Assembly: GCF_009728935.1 (NCBI RefSeq)
Contig: NZ_CP034235.1
Coordinates: 4,130,001 to 4,194,000 of the forward strand
Direction: 5' to 3'
Source: Paenibacillus psychroresistens
Lineage (GTDB): Bacteria > Bacillota > Bacilli > Paenibacillales > NBRC-103111
DNA: 64,000 nt
Part shown: positions 50,882 to 60,145 of the stretch, piece by piece
Layout: each line of letters opens with the position of its first letter
Numbering within the stretch: position 1 is the first letter of the stretch
Program-made: the position numbers and the translations under genes
The notes under the pieces: generated by a model
What the model was told of the DNA's origin: nothing
The model's database searches: none
What the model saw: the letters and a program-made list of their open reading frames with translations, nothing else

Positions 50882-52435
50882 CTACCTGTTTATCTTATAG
50901 AGCTTCCAATATCCGCCGAAATCTTTATATAAAGTTGTCCAAGAAGCACCATGCTCATAAAGATTGGGATAAAGCTGATTCACGGCATCCAGCTTTAATA
51001 CGGCATTTGGGATTGGAATAAGGATAAAGTCCACTCCCTGACCTACTGGATCTTTTAGCGCAGCTTGAAAATCATGATCACTTGTGATGATAAAGCTTTT
51101 CGGATGCTTGCTGCTCATTATTATACTAAAACTGCTAAAAGAGTCGGTTAAAATATGCTGATTCTGCGACATATTTTGCGAAATATATCGAGCTACTTCG
51201 CGTTTAACCGCTTGTTCTTCATAAAGCTTGGATTGGTGAAACGCTTCATATTCATCAGATGCCACATTGGGGTTGTTCATTACCTTCAGCATAATTCCCA
51301 TCGTTACTATCAAACTTACAATCAAAAGAGAAATCCCGATTTTGCGAAACTTCATCCGACTGATTTCATAAGGCAGATAAGCCATGGCAAGCGGTAAAGG
51401 ATACATGTAATAACGAATCCAAGCTGCGGAAGCACCTTTAATTAACAAAAGTAGCTGTAAACTTGGAATGGAAAACACCAGCAAGAGGAGAATTAGAAAA
51501 TCCCAACGGAAGATTCTACGCTCGACCATTCTAATTAAGGCAATAACCCCTAATGGTAAGCAGAAATAGCCTACTTTATCTGCGACTACCTTAATCGCCA
51601 GCCAAGGATGGCCAATTAATTTAGCAAAAGCCTGACTGTCTTTAATTAATTCAGCTTGTCCCAAATTGCTATATGAAGATGTTAAAAAATAAAACGCATT
51701 GCCCATTATTGTGTAATTGAAGAATAGCCATAAAAATCCTGAATAAATAACTGGGGTTATTAGGACAATCCAAATTCCTTCCGCAGTTCCCCATCTTTCA
51801 CGCCATGTCTTCTGTTCATCACGCATCTTAAAGATTACTATTCCTACTGCCAGCGAGATTGCTACTCCAAATGGAATGGCTTCATATCGGGTCCAGAATG
51901 CAGCTGCCAGAGCAAATGCGATGAAGATCATCGGGCGTATATCCGCTTTATCCATCCAGAGCAAGAACTGAATAACAATAAGCTGGAGAAAGTAGATAAA
52001 TATCACTTCGGTTAATCCGTTAGCCCCATAATAAAAAATATAAGGATTAAAGGCATATAATAGTGCTAAAACAAGACTTAGCTGTAAATTTAAGCCAAAA
52101 CGCAAGCCCGCTTTTACAAGCATGGCAGCCGATAATGCAGAGAAAAGCGATGTTAGTAAAACCGCAGCTAAGCCATCTGATGCCAAAGCAGGAATCCAAG
52201 GCTGAAATAATAACAGAAACAACTCCATAATACTTGGCAGAGGATTCCAGACAAAACCGATATTAGCTAAAGCTGGAAAGCGGCTATATAGCACATAGAA
52301 AGCATTGCTCACCCGACTTAACGCATCACCCGACATAAATCCATAGATATAGCTTAAATAAAAACCAAATGAAAATTCCATAAGAAAGATCAACGCAAAG
52401 ATGAATATAGCCGTCCGTTTTCCGCTTTTTTTCAT
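50882..52435 (-). CDS. Polytopic GT-C-type glycosyltransferase
   Basis: 517 aa with about 11-12 helices and a C-terminal outer domain of about 110 residues (VARYISQNMSQNQHILTDSFSSF). The architecture is that of GT-C/PMT-like glycosyltransferases of cell-surface glycan synthesis (loop with RVSNAFYVLYSR and WNPLPS after TM1). It follows the GT2 synthase gene (36-nt gap), so it is probably the last gene of the polysaccharide operon. Donor unknown. Confidence 0.75.
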   Translation of the reverse strand: MKKSGKRTAIFIFALIFLMEFSFGFYLSYIYGFMSGDALSRVSNAFYVLYSRFPALANIGFVWNPLPSIMELFLLLFQPWIPALASDGLAAVLLTSLFSALSAAMLVKAGLRFGLNLQLSLVLALLYAFNPYIFYYGANGLTEVIFIYFLQLIVIQFLLWMDKADIRPMIFIAFALAAAFWTRYEAIPFGVAISLAVGIVIFKMRDEQKTWRERWGTAEGIWIVLITPVIYSGFLWLFFNYTIMGNAFYFLTSSYSNLGQAELIKDSQAFAKLIGHPWLAIKVVADKVGYFCLPLGVIALIRMVERRIFRWDFLILLLLVFSIPSLQLLLLIKGASAAWIRYYMYPLPLAMAYLPYEISRMKFRKIGISLLIVSLIVTMGIMLKVMNNPNVASDEYEAFHQSKLYEEQAVKREVARYISQNMSQNQHILTDSFSSFSIIMSSKHPKSFIITSDHDFQAALKDPVGQGVDFILIPIPNAVLKLDAVNQLYPNLYEHGASWTTLYKDFGGYWKLYKINR

Positions 52436-52471
52436 CCTTGCGCCTCCAATCTAATCTATGTTGCCTATACT

Positions 52472-54868
52472 TTATAAACCGCCGTGATCGACGAATTTAC
52501 CTGTTCCGTTCCCATTCTCATGATGCGGTTTAGATAAGCCATGGGTAGTCTTCTCCCAATAAAACGGCTTGGTTACTAGCTGCCATGCTGCTTTAACGGC
52601 AGCTATGCTCATCAACACCCAATAAAAAGGCGTGAGCAAGGCATATTTAACAAGCCGGTAGCTAAAAACGGTTTCTTTCTTCTGCTCCAATTGGTGAATG
52701 ACCCAATAAATACCGACAATATTGCTAAATACAAACAAAAAGTTGCCTGCATAAAATTCCCATGATGCTGAATAATAGATAAATCCAGGAAAGAATTGCT
52801 TAATAATTGTTGCTTTCCAGCCATACCAGAGGATGATCATTACCCAAAATAGCGGGTTTAGTAAAGGAATCAAGGGAGTTGCTAAAACCATTAGCTGAAA
52901 GCCAAGAAACCCTTTAGTTCCAAGCTCTTTCCATAATCGATAGGGGTTACGCATATGCACAAGCCAGGTTTGCATGTAGCCTTTAATCCAACGCGAACGC
53001 TGGCGAATCCAATTGCCGACTTGGCTGTTGGCTTCCTCCCATGTTCTGGAATCGACAATTGCTGTCGTATAACCAGATTTGTACAAACGAATACCTAAAT
53101 CCGCATCCTCTGTCACATTATAAGGATCCCAAGCATTGACCTCGCGCAAAACAGACATTTTGAAATGATTAGAGGTGCCGCCCAATGGAATTGGAATATT
53201 CAATTGCATGATGCCAGGCAGCAGCAACTCGAACCACATGCTGTACTCCTGTGTAAACCAACGGGTCAATAAATTCTGATTGCTGTTAAAATAATTCAGC
53301 TTTGCTTGGATACACGCGCAATTGCTAGGACTTCTCAAAAAGGCAGCATAGACTTTTTTAAGCTGATCGGGATCAGGACGGTCTTCTGCATCAAAAATGA
53401 CCACATATTCTCCCCGAGCGCGAATAAGGCCATAATTGCAAGCCTTTGGCTTCGTTTTGGGCAAGCTATGCGGTACGACTATGGTCGTATAATAAGCAGG
53501 TAAATCCATGTTATGGAGGATTTCCTGAGCTTCTATATCATCTTGCTCAATCAACAAACGTACGTCCAGCTTTGACTTGGGATAATCCAAACGCTCCAAG
53601 TTCTGCAGAAGCTGGGGAATCACGCGACCTTCTTTGTACATCGGAACAAGGATCGTATAAACAGGCAGCTTTTTTTCATCAATGGCATCAATTTCTTCAG
53701 GTGTAAACCTGAGCTGCGCTTTATCTCTCGTCCCATATAAGATCGTAATAAATTTAAATAACGTCATAACAAAATAAAACACCTGTACTATCAAATTAAC
53801 GACAATTAAGGTTACAAGCCAGCTCCAGATTAAACATACGATAAATAAGAGCGCCATTGCTCCAATAATTGTAATTTGAGGTTTAGTGAAGGTAATATGC
53901 GCTGAGTTCTGTGGCTGCTCCTCGACTAACTTTTGCGTACTTTCCAGCATGAGCTCCTCTTCATAAACACTCTTCCAGAAAAACTCCAGCTCATCCCGAG
54001 TTGCCAATACTAGCTCTATCGGCATACCCAAATAGGTTTCTATTTCTTGAGTTGCCTCTTCAGAAAGCGGTGCACTGACTGCAACAAGATAACGATTCGA
54101 ATCTTCGTTAATGACAATGGCATCATATTTTCTTGCCAGCTGTTCCGGCAGCTTTCTTGTATTCTCGAAGCTGAACTCAGATCCAACTCTGCCTAGGCTG
54201 CTCTGGGTTGCTATGATTCGGTATAGCTTCTCAGGGGCAATAAATCTTAAAGCCAGCAATACGTCGCCTAAGACGCCTCCGCTTTTTTGCTGAAATTCAA
54301 TGGCTTTATTAAGCTGATCCTGGGTAATCTCCCCTGAATCCACCAGCATATCACCTAAACGCCCGTGACCGGGCTGGTTGCTAGCAATCTGCTCCATTTG
54401 TTTTTTGGACATGTAGCCCATTTCTATAATAATATCACCTAAACGCCCACCAACTTTTTGCTGCTGCTCGAAAACTAGCCCTAATTGTTCCTGCGTTAAA
54501 AGGCCATCCGCAATAAGCCTATCTCCAAGCTTAAGCCGCACAACAGGAATCGAGGTCAAGCTCTCCAGCTTGGCATCTTCTTCATATAAACCGTATTTAG
54601 CCCAAAACGCTCTATATTTGAGATTGTTTTTTAGATGAATATAACTGCCAACACGCAAATATTTCTGATTAATTTCTTCCGTTAATTCTTGTACTTTTAT
54701 ATCTAGTGCCGTTACTTCTGCGTCGTTAATCTTTTTTTCCAATGCTGCATTCAGCTGTATATCTGATAAATGATCCGTTAGCTTTTCGATGGCCTCGATT
54801 GTCGTTTTCTTGTTTAACCCAAACCAAGATTTCTGAAATAGATCCCTTAATGGCTTTTTTCGATCCAT
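52472..54868 (-). CDS. GT2 polysaccharide synthase with N-terminal MshEN repeats
   Basis: 798 aa. Coiled start (1-105), then four tandem MshEN-like units at about residues 110-225 (KLGDRLIADGLLTQEQLG; RLGDIIIEMGYMSKKQM; RLGDMLVDSGEITQDQLN; VLGDVLLALRFIAPEKL). Such motifs bind cyclic-di-GMP in MshE/XpsE ATPases. Two TMs lie at about 335-385, then the GT2 domain (YTILVPMYKEGRVIP; FDAEDRPDPDQL; TEDADLGIRL; QRSRWIKGYM) and four C-terminal TMs. Builds and exports an exopolysaccharide, probably with cyclic-di-GMP control. The DivIVA-like gene overlaps its start. Confidence 0.88.
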   Translation of the reverse strand: MDRKKPLRDLFQKSWFGLNKKTTIEAIEKLTDHLSDIQLNAALEKKINDAEVTALDIKVQELTEEINQKYLRVGSYIHLKNNLKYRAFWAKYGLYEEDAKLESLTSIPVVRLKLGDRLIADGLLTQEQLGLVFEQQQKVGGRLGDIIIEMGYMSKKQMEQIASNQPGHGRLGDMLVDSGEITQDQLNKAIEFQQKSGGVLGDVLLALRFIAPEKLYRIIATQSSLGRVGSEFSFENTRKLPEQLARKYDAIVINEDSNRYLVAVSAPLSEEATQEIETYLGMPIELVLATRDELEFFWKSVYEEELMLESTQKLVEEQPQNSAHITFTKPQITIIGAMALLFIVCLIWSWLVTLIVVNLIVQVFYFVMTLFKFITILYGTRDKAQLRFTPEEIDAIDEKKLPVYTILVPMYKEGRVIPQLLQNLERLDYPKSKLDVRLLIEQDDIEAQEILHNMDLPAYYTTIVVPHSLPKTKPKACNYGLIRARGEYVVIFDAEDRPDPDQLKKVYAAFLRSPSNCACIQAKLNYFNSNQNLLTRWFTQEYSMWFELLLPGIMQLNIPIPLGGTSNHFKMSVLREVNAWDPYNVTEDADLGIRLYKSGYTTAIVDSRTWEEANSQVGNWIRQRSRWIKGYMQTWLVHMRNPYRLWKELGTKGFLGFQLMVLATPLIPLLNPLFWVMIILWYGWKATIIKQFFPGFIYYSASWEFYAGNFLFVFSNIVGIYWVIHQLEQKKETVFSYRLVKYALLTPFYWVLMSIAAVKAAWQLVTKPFYWEKTTHGLSKPHHENGNGTGKFVDHGGL

Positions 54869-55077
54869 GTGCGCAACTCCTGCTCCAGTTCACCTAAATG
54901 TGAAACTCTCTCCGTTAGCTCATCGACTTGTTGAAGAAGCTCATCTCTTTTTAGATCATATGATTGTTGCTGAAGCTCTTTCTCGGCTAGTGCTTGCTTA
55001 ATATCCGTTTCAAGCTTGCTCATATAACGTTTTACTTCTCTTGGGTTAAAGCCGAATAGTCTTTTAGCACTTGTCAT
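54847..55077 (-). CDS. Small DivIVA-like coiled-coil protein
   Basis: 76 aa. It begins KRLFGFNPREVKRYMSKLE, like the N-terminal membrane/pole-targeting segment of DivIVA/GpsB proteins, followed by coiled coil. Overlaps the GT2 synthase start by 22 nt, so the two are made together; it may place the synthase at poles or septa. The full DivIVA C-terminal part is missing. Confidence 0.7.
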   Translation of the reverse strand: MTSAKRLFGFNPREVKRYMSKLETDIKQALAEKELQQQSYDLKRDELLQQVDELTERVSHLGELEQELRTWIEKSH

Positions 55078-55313
55078 ATGCCGCTCCCCCTCTAACCCTA
55101 TCTACCCTTTTTCGACATTGCTCAAACTATTACAACATTTTATCATAGGTATATAGGTAAATATTGAAGATTTAGCTTCCTTTTAAGGGATAATTTAGCT
55201 AAAAGATCAGCTTATTATTAAAAATTCTGCGTTCTAATTGGATATTAGGTATTGAAATAAAGTACAATGAAAAGTAATGTTTTACAGTTGATTTGAAGGA
55301 AGGTTCTATTAAT

Positions 55314-56177
55314 ATGTATTTAGCTAATGAATGGAAAGACTATGAATTGATGGATACGGGAGACGGAGAAAAGCTCGAACGCTGGGGAGGAGTCGTATTA
55401 AGACGCCCTGATCCGCAGGTGATTTGGCCGGCTTCCGCCGATCCTTCGCTTTGGAATAATGCAAATGCGGATTATCATCGCAGCTCAAGTGGTGGTGGCC
55501 AGTGGAACGAGAAGGTTAAGCTACCTGAACGTTGGACAATAGCTTATAAAGAACTGAAGTTCCACATTAAACCAACTAGCTTTAAACATACCGGTTTGTT
55601 TCCGGAGCAAGCTGTGAACTGGCAATGGATGATGGATAAAATCAAAGCGGCTAATCGGCCCATTAAAGTTTTAAACCTCTTTGCTTACACAGGTGGAGCA
55701 ACTGTAGCTTGCGCCTATGCTGGAGCAGAAGTATGCCATATTGACGCTTCTAAAGGCATGGTACAATGGGCCAAAGAAAATTTGGCTTTATCTAATTTAA
55801 GTGATAAACCAGTGCGCTTCATCACCGATGACGTATTTAAATTCGTCCAAAGAGAACAACGGCGCGGCAGCTTCTATGACGCGATCATTATGGATCCTCC
55901 CTCTTACGGGCGTGGACCTAGCGGGGAAATGTGGAAGCTTGAGACGAATCTATATCCCTTTGTCGAAGAATGCATGACCATTCTAACGCCTAATCCGCTT
56001 TTCATGTTGATCAACTCTTATACAACAGGAATCTCTGCCTCCGTTTTGACGAATGTGTTAAGTTTAACAATGAAAACTAAATATAATGGCAAGATAACAA
56101 GCGGAGAAATAGGAATCCCGATCACAACCTCAGGCCTTAATCTGCCATGCGGTATCTTGGGTCGCTGGGAGGCTTAG
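55314..56177 (+). CDS. SAM-dependent rRNA methyltransferase-like protein
   Basis: 287 aa from the ATG with GAAGGAAGG upstream (a TTG at 55293 lies at that site). Rossmann SAM domain: LNLFAYTGGATVACAYAGAEVCHIDASKGM (SAM loop and acidic end), and the catalytic-type MDPPSYGRGPSGEMW. Resembles RlmI/RlmK-type 23S rRNA cytosine/guanine methyltransferases without a PUA domain. 1 nt before the pseudouridine synthase gene. Confidence 0.85.
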   Translation: MYLANEWKDYELMDTGDGEKLERWGGVVLRRPDPQVIWPASADPSLWNNANADYHRSSSGGGQWNEKVKLPERWTIAYKELKFHIKPTSFKHTGLFPEQAVNWQWMMDKIKAANRPIKVLNLFAYTGGATVACAYAGAEVCHIDASKGMVQWAKENLALSNLSDKPVRFITDDVFKFVQREQRRGSFYDAIIMDPPSYGRGPSGEMWKLETNLYPFVEECMTILTPNPLFMLINSYTTGISASVLTNVLSLTMKTKYNGKITSGEIGIPITTSGLNLPCGILGRWEA

Positions 56178-56178
56178 A

Positions 56179-56892
56179 ATGTCTGGTTTTAACATCCCTT
56201 CCATTCCGATCATTTACGAGGATAATCATTTGCTTATCGTGGTCAAGCCTCCTAATATGCCAACTCAAGCGGATGACTCCTTGGATTTAGATCTCTTAAC
56301 TGCTTTAAAAGAAGATATTAAACAACGGTATTCCAAGCCAGGCAGCGTTTATCTGGGTCTGGTCCACCGGCTGGATCGTCCAGTTGGAGGAGCTATGGTT
56401 TTTGCCAAAACATCGAAAGCAGCATCTCGTTTATCCGAGTCCATCCGCAGCCGTGACTTTGGTAAATGTTATTTTGCAGTCATCCATGGAACGCCAAAAA
56501 AAGCACAAGATAAACTTGTGCATTACTTGGTAAAAGATACGAAAACCAATATGGTGACCGCTGTGGATAAGAAGCATCCTGAAGCCAAGGAAGCTATTCT
56601 CGAGTATGAGATCCTTGCTCACCATAATGACTTGAGCTTAGTGCATATTAAGCTGCATACGGGAAGATCCCATCAAATTCGAGTGCAGTTTGCGACGATT
56701 GGCAACCCCTTATTCGGAGATCAACGGTATGGTGCACATGTAAATCAAGTAGGTCAACAAATTGCTTTATGGTCAGCAGAGCTTTCCTTCGAGCATCCTA
56801 CCTTGAAAGAACGTGTAACCTTCCATTCGATTCCCCCGACAACGGCATTCCCTTGGAATGTGTGGGAAGAAAATAAGTACCTGAAAAGTTAG
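56179..56892 (+). CDS. RluA-family pseudouridine synthase
   Basis: 237 aa. Catalytic Asp in VHRLDRPVGGAMVFAKT, KCYFAVIHG, and HTGRSHQIRVQFA. Isomerises uridine in rRNA or tRNA; RluC/RluD-like without an S4 domain. Forms an RNA-modification operon with the methyltransferase before it. Confidence 0.92.
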   Translation: MSGFNIPSIPIIYEDNHLLIVVKPPNMPTQADDSLDLDLLTALKEDIKQRYSKPGSVYLGLVHRLDRPVGGAMVFAKTSKAASRLSESIRSRDFGKCYFAVIHGTPKKAQDKLVHYLVKDTKTNMVTAVDKKHPEAKEAILEYEILAHHNDLSLVHIKLHTGRSHQIRVQFATIGNPLFGDQRYGAHVNQVGQQIALWSAELSFEHPTLKERVTFHSIPPTTAFPWNVWEENKYLKS

Positions 56893-57296
56893 ACAGCTGT
56901 AACCTTGCCTAACAGATAGATAAGCAGCTGTTGATTGTGTGAGGAAATCTTATTCAAGTAGTTTTCAATGAATTGCTGTCTAATATCAAGGCCACGCTGA
57001 CATTCAGCTTGGCCTTTTTCTGTGGCCGTAATCCAGACAATTCGCCGATCTTTATCATCACGTTCACGATTAATTAATTCACTTTTCTCCATGCGATCCA
57101 GTAAGGTTGTAATTGCAGCAGGTGTCGTGGAAAGATATTGAATAAAATCGGAAGGCTTCATCCGATCCTGTTGCAGCAAATGCTCCAACAGATGCAGCTG
57201 ACCTTCTGTTAGACTATCTGCCAGCTTCGATTCCATATGCATTTTCATTTCCTTGGAAAGCTTAAACCACAACTTAGCAAATTCCTTTGAATACAT
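56889..57296 (-). CDS. MarR-family regulator
   Basis: 135 aa from the ATG at 57296 (GGAGGG 8 nt upstream). Winged helix with STTPAAITTLLDRMEKSELINRERDDKDRRIVWITATEKG, the MarR signature. Convergent with the pseudouridine synthase (4-nt overlap). Target not identifiable. Confidence 0.93.
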   Translation of the reverse strand: MYSKEFAKLWFKLSKEMKMHMESKLADSLTEGQLHLLEHLLQQDRMKPSDFIQYLSTTPAAITTLLDRMEKSELINRERDDKDRRIVWITATEKGQAECQRGLDIRQQFIENYLNKISSHNQQLLIYLLGKVTAV

Positions 57297-57514
57297 GGAA
57301 GAATCCCTCCGATTTCCGATCATTTGCTCTATTATATCATGGTTATTGGGAGAGTAAAAGCTTAATTACATTAATATTTTATGTCATAAATCGAGTGTTT
57401 TCGCACCTTTTGACTGCATTCTACATATAGTGGCAGTACAAATGCCTATATAATTTAAAGTTAATGCTTACGAAGAAAGTTTGCTTACGCAAAACTCTTA
57501 GGAGGTGCTCACAC

Positions 57515-57688
57515 ATGGACGAAGAACAATGGAAAAAAGAGCTTTACAAGAAGGCCCAAACCATGGGAATAATAAACGACCCACAATGGTTGAATCGGTT
57601 GAATGAACCAATACCAGTGTGGGCCGTGCTTGAAATTGTCTTAAAGTTAGTTGATATTGTCGATCCGCCATCCAAAAGCTACGATTGA
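57515..57688 (+). CDS. Small acidic protein, 57 aa
   Basis: From the ATG at 57515 (AGGAGGTG 9 nt upstream); the longer frame back to 57464 has no site. Motif GIINDPQWLNRLNEPIPVWAVLEIVLKLV resembles short W-x-P-V-W-A-V-L repeats seen in phage endolysin tails and small Bacillales proteins. No catalytic site. Function unknown. Confidence 0.65.
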   Translation: MDEEQWKKELYKKAQTMGIINDPQWLNRLNEPIPVWAVLEIVLKLVDIVDPPSKSYD

Positions 57689-57691
57689 TGC

Positions 57692-60133
57692 TTAAGCCTG
57701 TGGAAGCTTCAATAGCTCCAGAATTCGGCTTCCCTTAGCATACGGGATTAGTAATTTACCAATCGACTTACGATCTTCAATCGGTGCCGTTTCGGTTGAG
57801 AAGGTAATTTTCTCTCCGCCGCTAATTATTGCGACCATCGTACAGGCTTCTTTAATGGCATATGCACGGATTAATGTAGTTCCATTCGGACGGACGCGCT
57901 TGCCTTCTTTAAACTCGAAGGTAACAATTCCTTTACCGCCGCGTCCTTGAATTGGATAATCCAGCAGCAAAGAGCTTTTTACGTAGCCTAAATCGGATAC
58001 GACCATTAGCTCTCCTTCTTCGCCTTCCACCCATTCTGCTGCAATAACAACGTCCTGATCTTTTAATTGAATCCCGCGTACCCCAGTAGCCACTCGACCC
58101 ATCGCATTCACTTCAACTTCTTTAAACCGAATGCTCATCCCTTGCGCCGTTACTAAGATGATGTCTTTACGGCCGTCTGTAAGCTTCACCTGGATAACTT
58201 CGTCCAGTTCACTAACCTTACAACCAACAATACCAATAGAACGGTTCGTATAATATTCTTTAAGCTCAGTTCGTTTCACTTGCCCTTTTCGAGTTACGAA
58301 CACGAGTGATTTCTCTTCATCATTAAAATCCTTAATCGGAATAACAGATACAATTCGATCTTCCTTAGGAATAGGAATGACATTCACGATCGCTGTACCA
58401 TTCTCTTTCCATTTGAACTCCGGAATTTGATGGACAGGCAATAAGTAATATTGGCCTTTTTGGGTGAAGATAAGCAGATTATGGATGGTATTCACATCCA
58501 AACGATAGCGAACATAATCGCCTTCCTTTAAGCCAATTGTATTCATATCCCCGCCTGATCGGGTAAAGGATAATAAACTGGTACGCTTCAAGTAACCTTC
58601 GTTAGAAATCGTTACCAGTACATCTTCGGCGACTACCATTACCTCTAGATTAACCTTAAGCTCTTCAATCTCCCCCTGAATCTCAGAGCGGCGATCTATC
58701 CCATATTTATCACGAATCTCGCTCATCTCTTCCTTAATGACGCTTAGGAGCTTATTTAAGCTGCCAAGAATTGATTTAAGATAGGCGATATTCTTGTTGA
58801 CTTCTTTAAGCTCTTTTTCCAAAGAATGAATTTCAAGGTTGGTCAAACGATACAATTGGAGAATTAGGATGGCATCTGCTTGGCGTTCGGTAAAGCCATA
58901 TGCACTTACTAAGTTCTTTTGAGCATCTAAGCGGTTTTTAGAAGCTTTAATCGTCGCAATCACTTCATCTAAGATATTAAGCGCTTTTGCAAGCCCTTCA
59001 AGTACGTGTGCACGGTCTGCCGCTTTATCAAGCTCATATTGGGAGCGGAAGGTAACAACTTCCTTCTGGTGCTCAATATAAGCCTCTAATATATCCTTGA
59101 TTCCTAGTTGACGAGGGGTTTTATTGACAATGGCAACCATATTAAAGCTATATGCCACCTGCAGATCAGTTTTTTTGAGCAAATAGGACAAAATCCCTTG
59201 AGCATCTGCTTCTTTTTTAAGCTCAATCACAATTCTTAAGCCATTACGTCCACTTTCGTCACGAACCTCGGCGATTCCCTCGACTTTTTTCTCAAGACGC
59301 AGATTTTCCATGGCTGTAACTAAACGCGACTTAACCACTTGGTAGGGTATTTCCGTAATCACGATTTGTTGGCGTCCGCCACGCATATCTTCAATGGAGG
59401 TTTTCGACCGAAGGTAAATTCGGCCTTTTCCTGTTTGGAACGCTTCGCGAATCCCCTCTTCGCCCATGATAATTCCACCCGTTGGAAAATCAGGTCCTTT
59501 TATGATCCCCATAATCTGTTCTAAAGTTATTTGAGGATTATCCATCATTGCGATGCAAGCATTAATAACCTCGCGCAAATTATGCGGAGGAATGTCTGTC
59601 GCAAAGCCTGAGGATATGCCGCTAACCCCGTTTACGAGCAAATTGGGATAACGAGATGGCAATACCGTTGGTTCCTTGGTTGTATTATCAAAGTTATCTT
59701 TAAACAAAACGGTACGTTTATCAATGTCTCTTAGTAATTCCATTGCGATTTCGGACAAACGAGCTTCCGTATAACGCATGGCTGCTGCTGGATCATCATC
59801 CTGTGATCCCCAGTTGCCATGGCCATCAACTAGCACATGCCCCATTTTCCAAGGCTGAGCCATCCGTACCATACCCTCATAAATCGAAGAGTCACCATGC
59901 GGATGGTAATTCCCCATGACATCACCAACGGTTTTCGCTGATTTACGGTAAATTTTATCAGGGGTATTGCCTGAATCATACATCGCATAGAGAATTCGGC
60001 GTTGCACAGGCTTTAAACCATCCCTAACATCAGGTATAGCGCGATCTTGAATAATATATTTAGAATAGCGTCCAAATCGGTCCCCTACCAAATCCTCCAA
60101 AAAGGCTGGTGAAATTTGCTCATTCACACTCAT
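57692..60133 (-). CDS. parC: DNA topoisomerase IV subunit A
   Basis: 813 aa. Breakage-reunion domain with HPHGDSSIYEGMVRMAQP, and the catalytic Tyr in AAAMRYTEARLS. The C-terminal beta-pinwheel lacks the full GyrA box. Together with ParE it decatenates daughter chromosomes. 12 nt after parE. Confidence 0.95.
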   Translation of the reverse strand: MSVNEQISPAFLEDLVGDRFGRYSKYIIQDRAIPDVRDGLKPVQRRILYAMYDSGNTPDKIYRKSAKTVGDVMGNYHPHGDSSIYEGMVRMAQPWKMGHVLVDGHGNWGSQDDDPAAAMRYTEARLSEIAMELLRDIDKRTVLFKDNFDNTTKEPTVLPSRYPNLLVNGVSGISSGFATDIPPHNLREVINACIAMMDNPQITLEQIMGIIKGPDFPTGGIIMGEEGIREAFQTGKGRIYLRSKTSIEDMRGGRQQIVITEIPYQVVKSRLVTAMENLRLEKKVEGIAEVRDESGRNGLRIVIELKKEADAQGILSYLLKKTDLQVAYSFNMVAIVNKTPRQLGIKDILEAYIEHQKEVVTFRSQYELDKAADRAHVLEGLAKALNILDEVIATIKASKNRLDAQKNLVSAYGFTERQADAILILQLYRLTNLEIHSLEKELKEVNKNIAYLKSILGSLNKLLSVIKEEMSEIRDKYGIDRRSEIQGEIEELKVNLEVMVVAEDVLVTISNEGYLKRTSLLSFTRSGGDMNTIGLKEGDYVRYRLDVNTIHNLLIFTQKGQYYLLPVHQIPEFKWKENGTAIVNVIPIPKEDRIVSVIPIKDFNDEEKSLVFVTRKGQVKRTELKEYYTNRSIGIVGCKVSELDEVIQVKLTDGRKDIILVTAQGMSIRFKEVEVNAMGRVATGVRGIQLKDQDVVIAAEWVEGEEGELMVVSDLGYVKSSLLLDYPIQGRGGKGIVTFEFKEGKRVRPNGTTLIRAYAIKEACTMVAIISGGEKITFSTETAPIEDRKSIGKLLIPYAKGSRILELLKLPQA

Positions 60134-60145
60134 TTGCTTGCTCCT

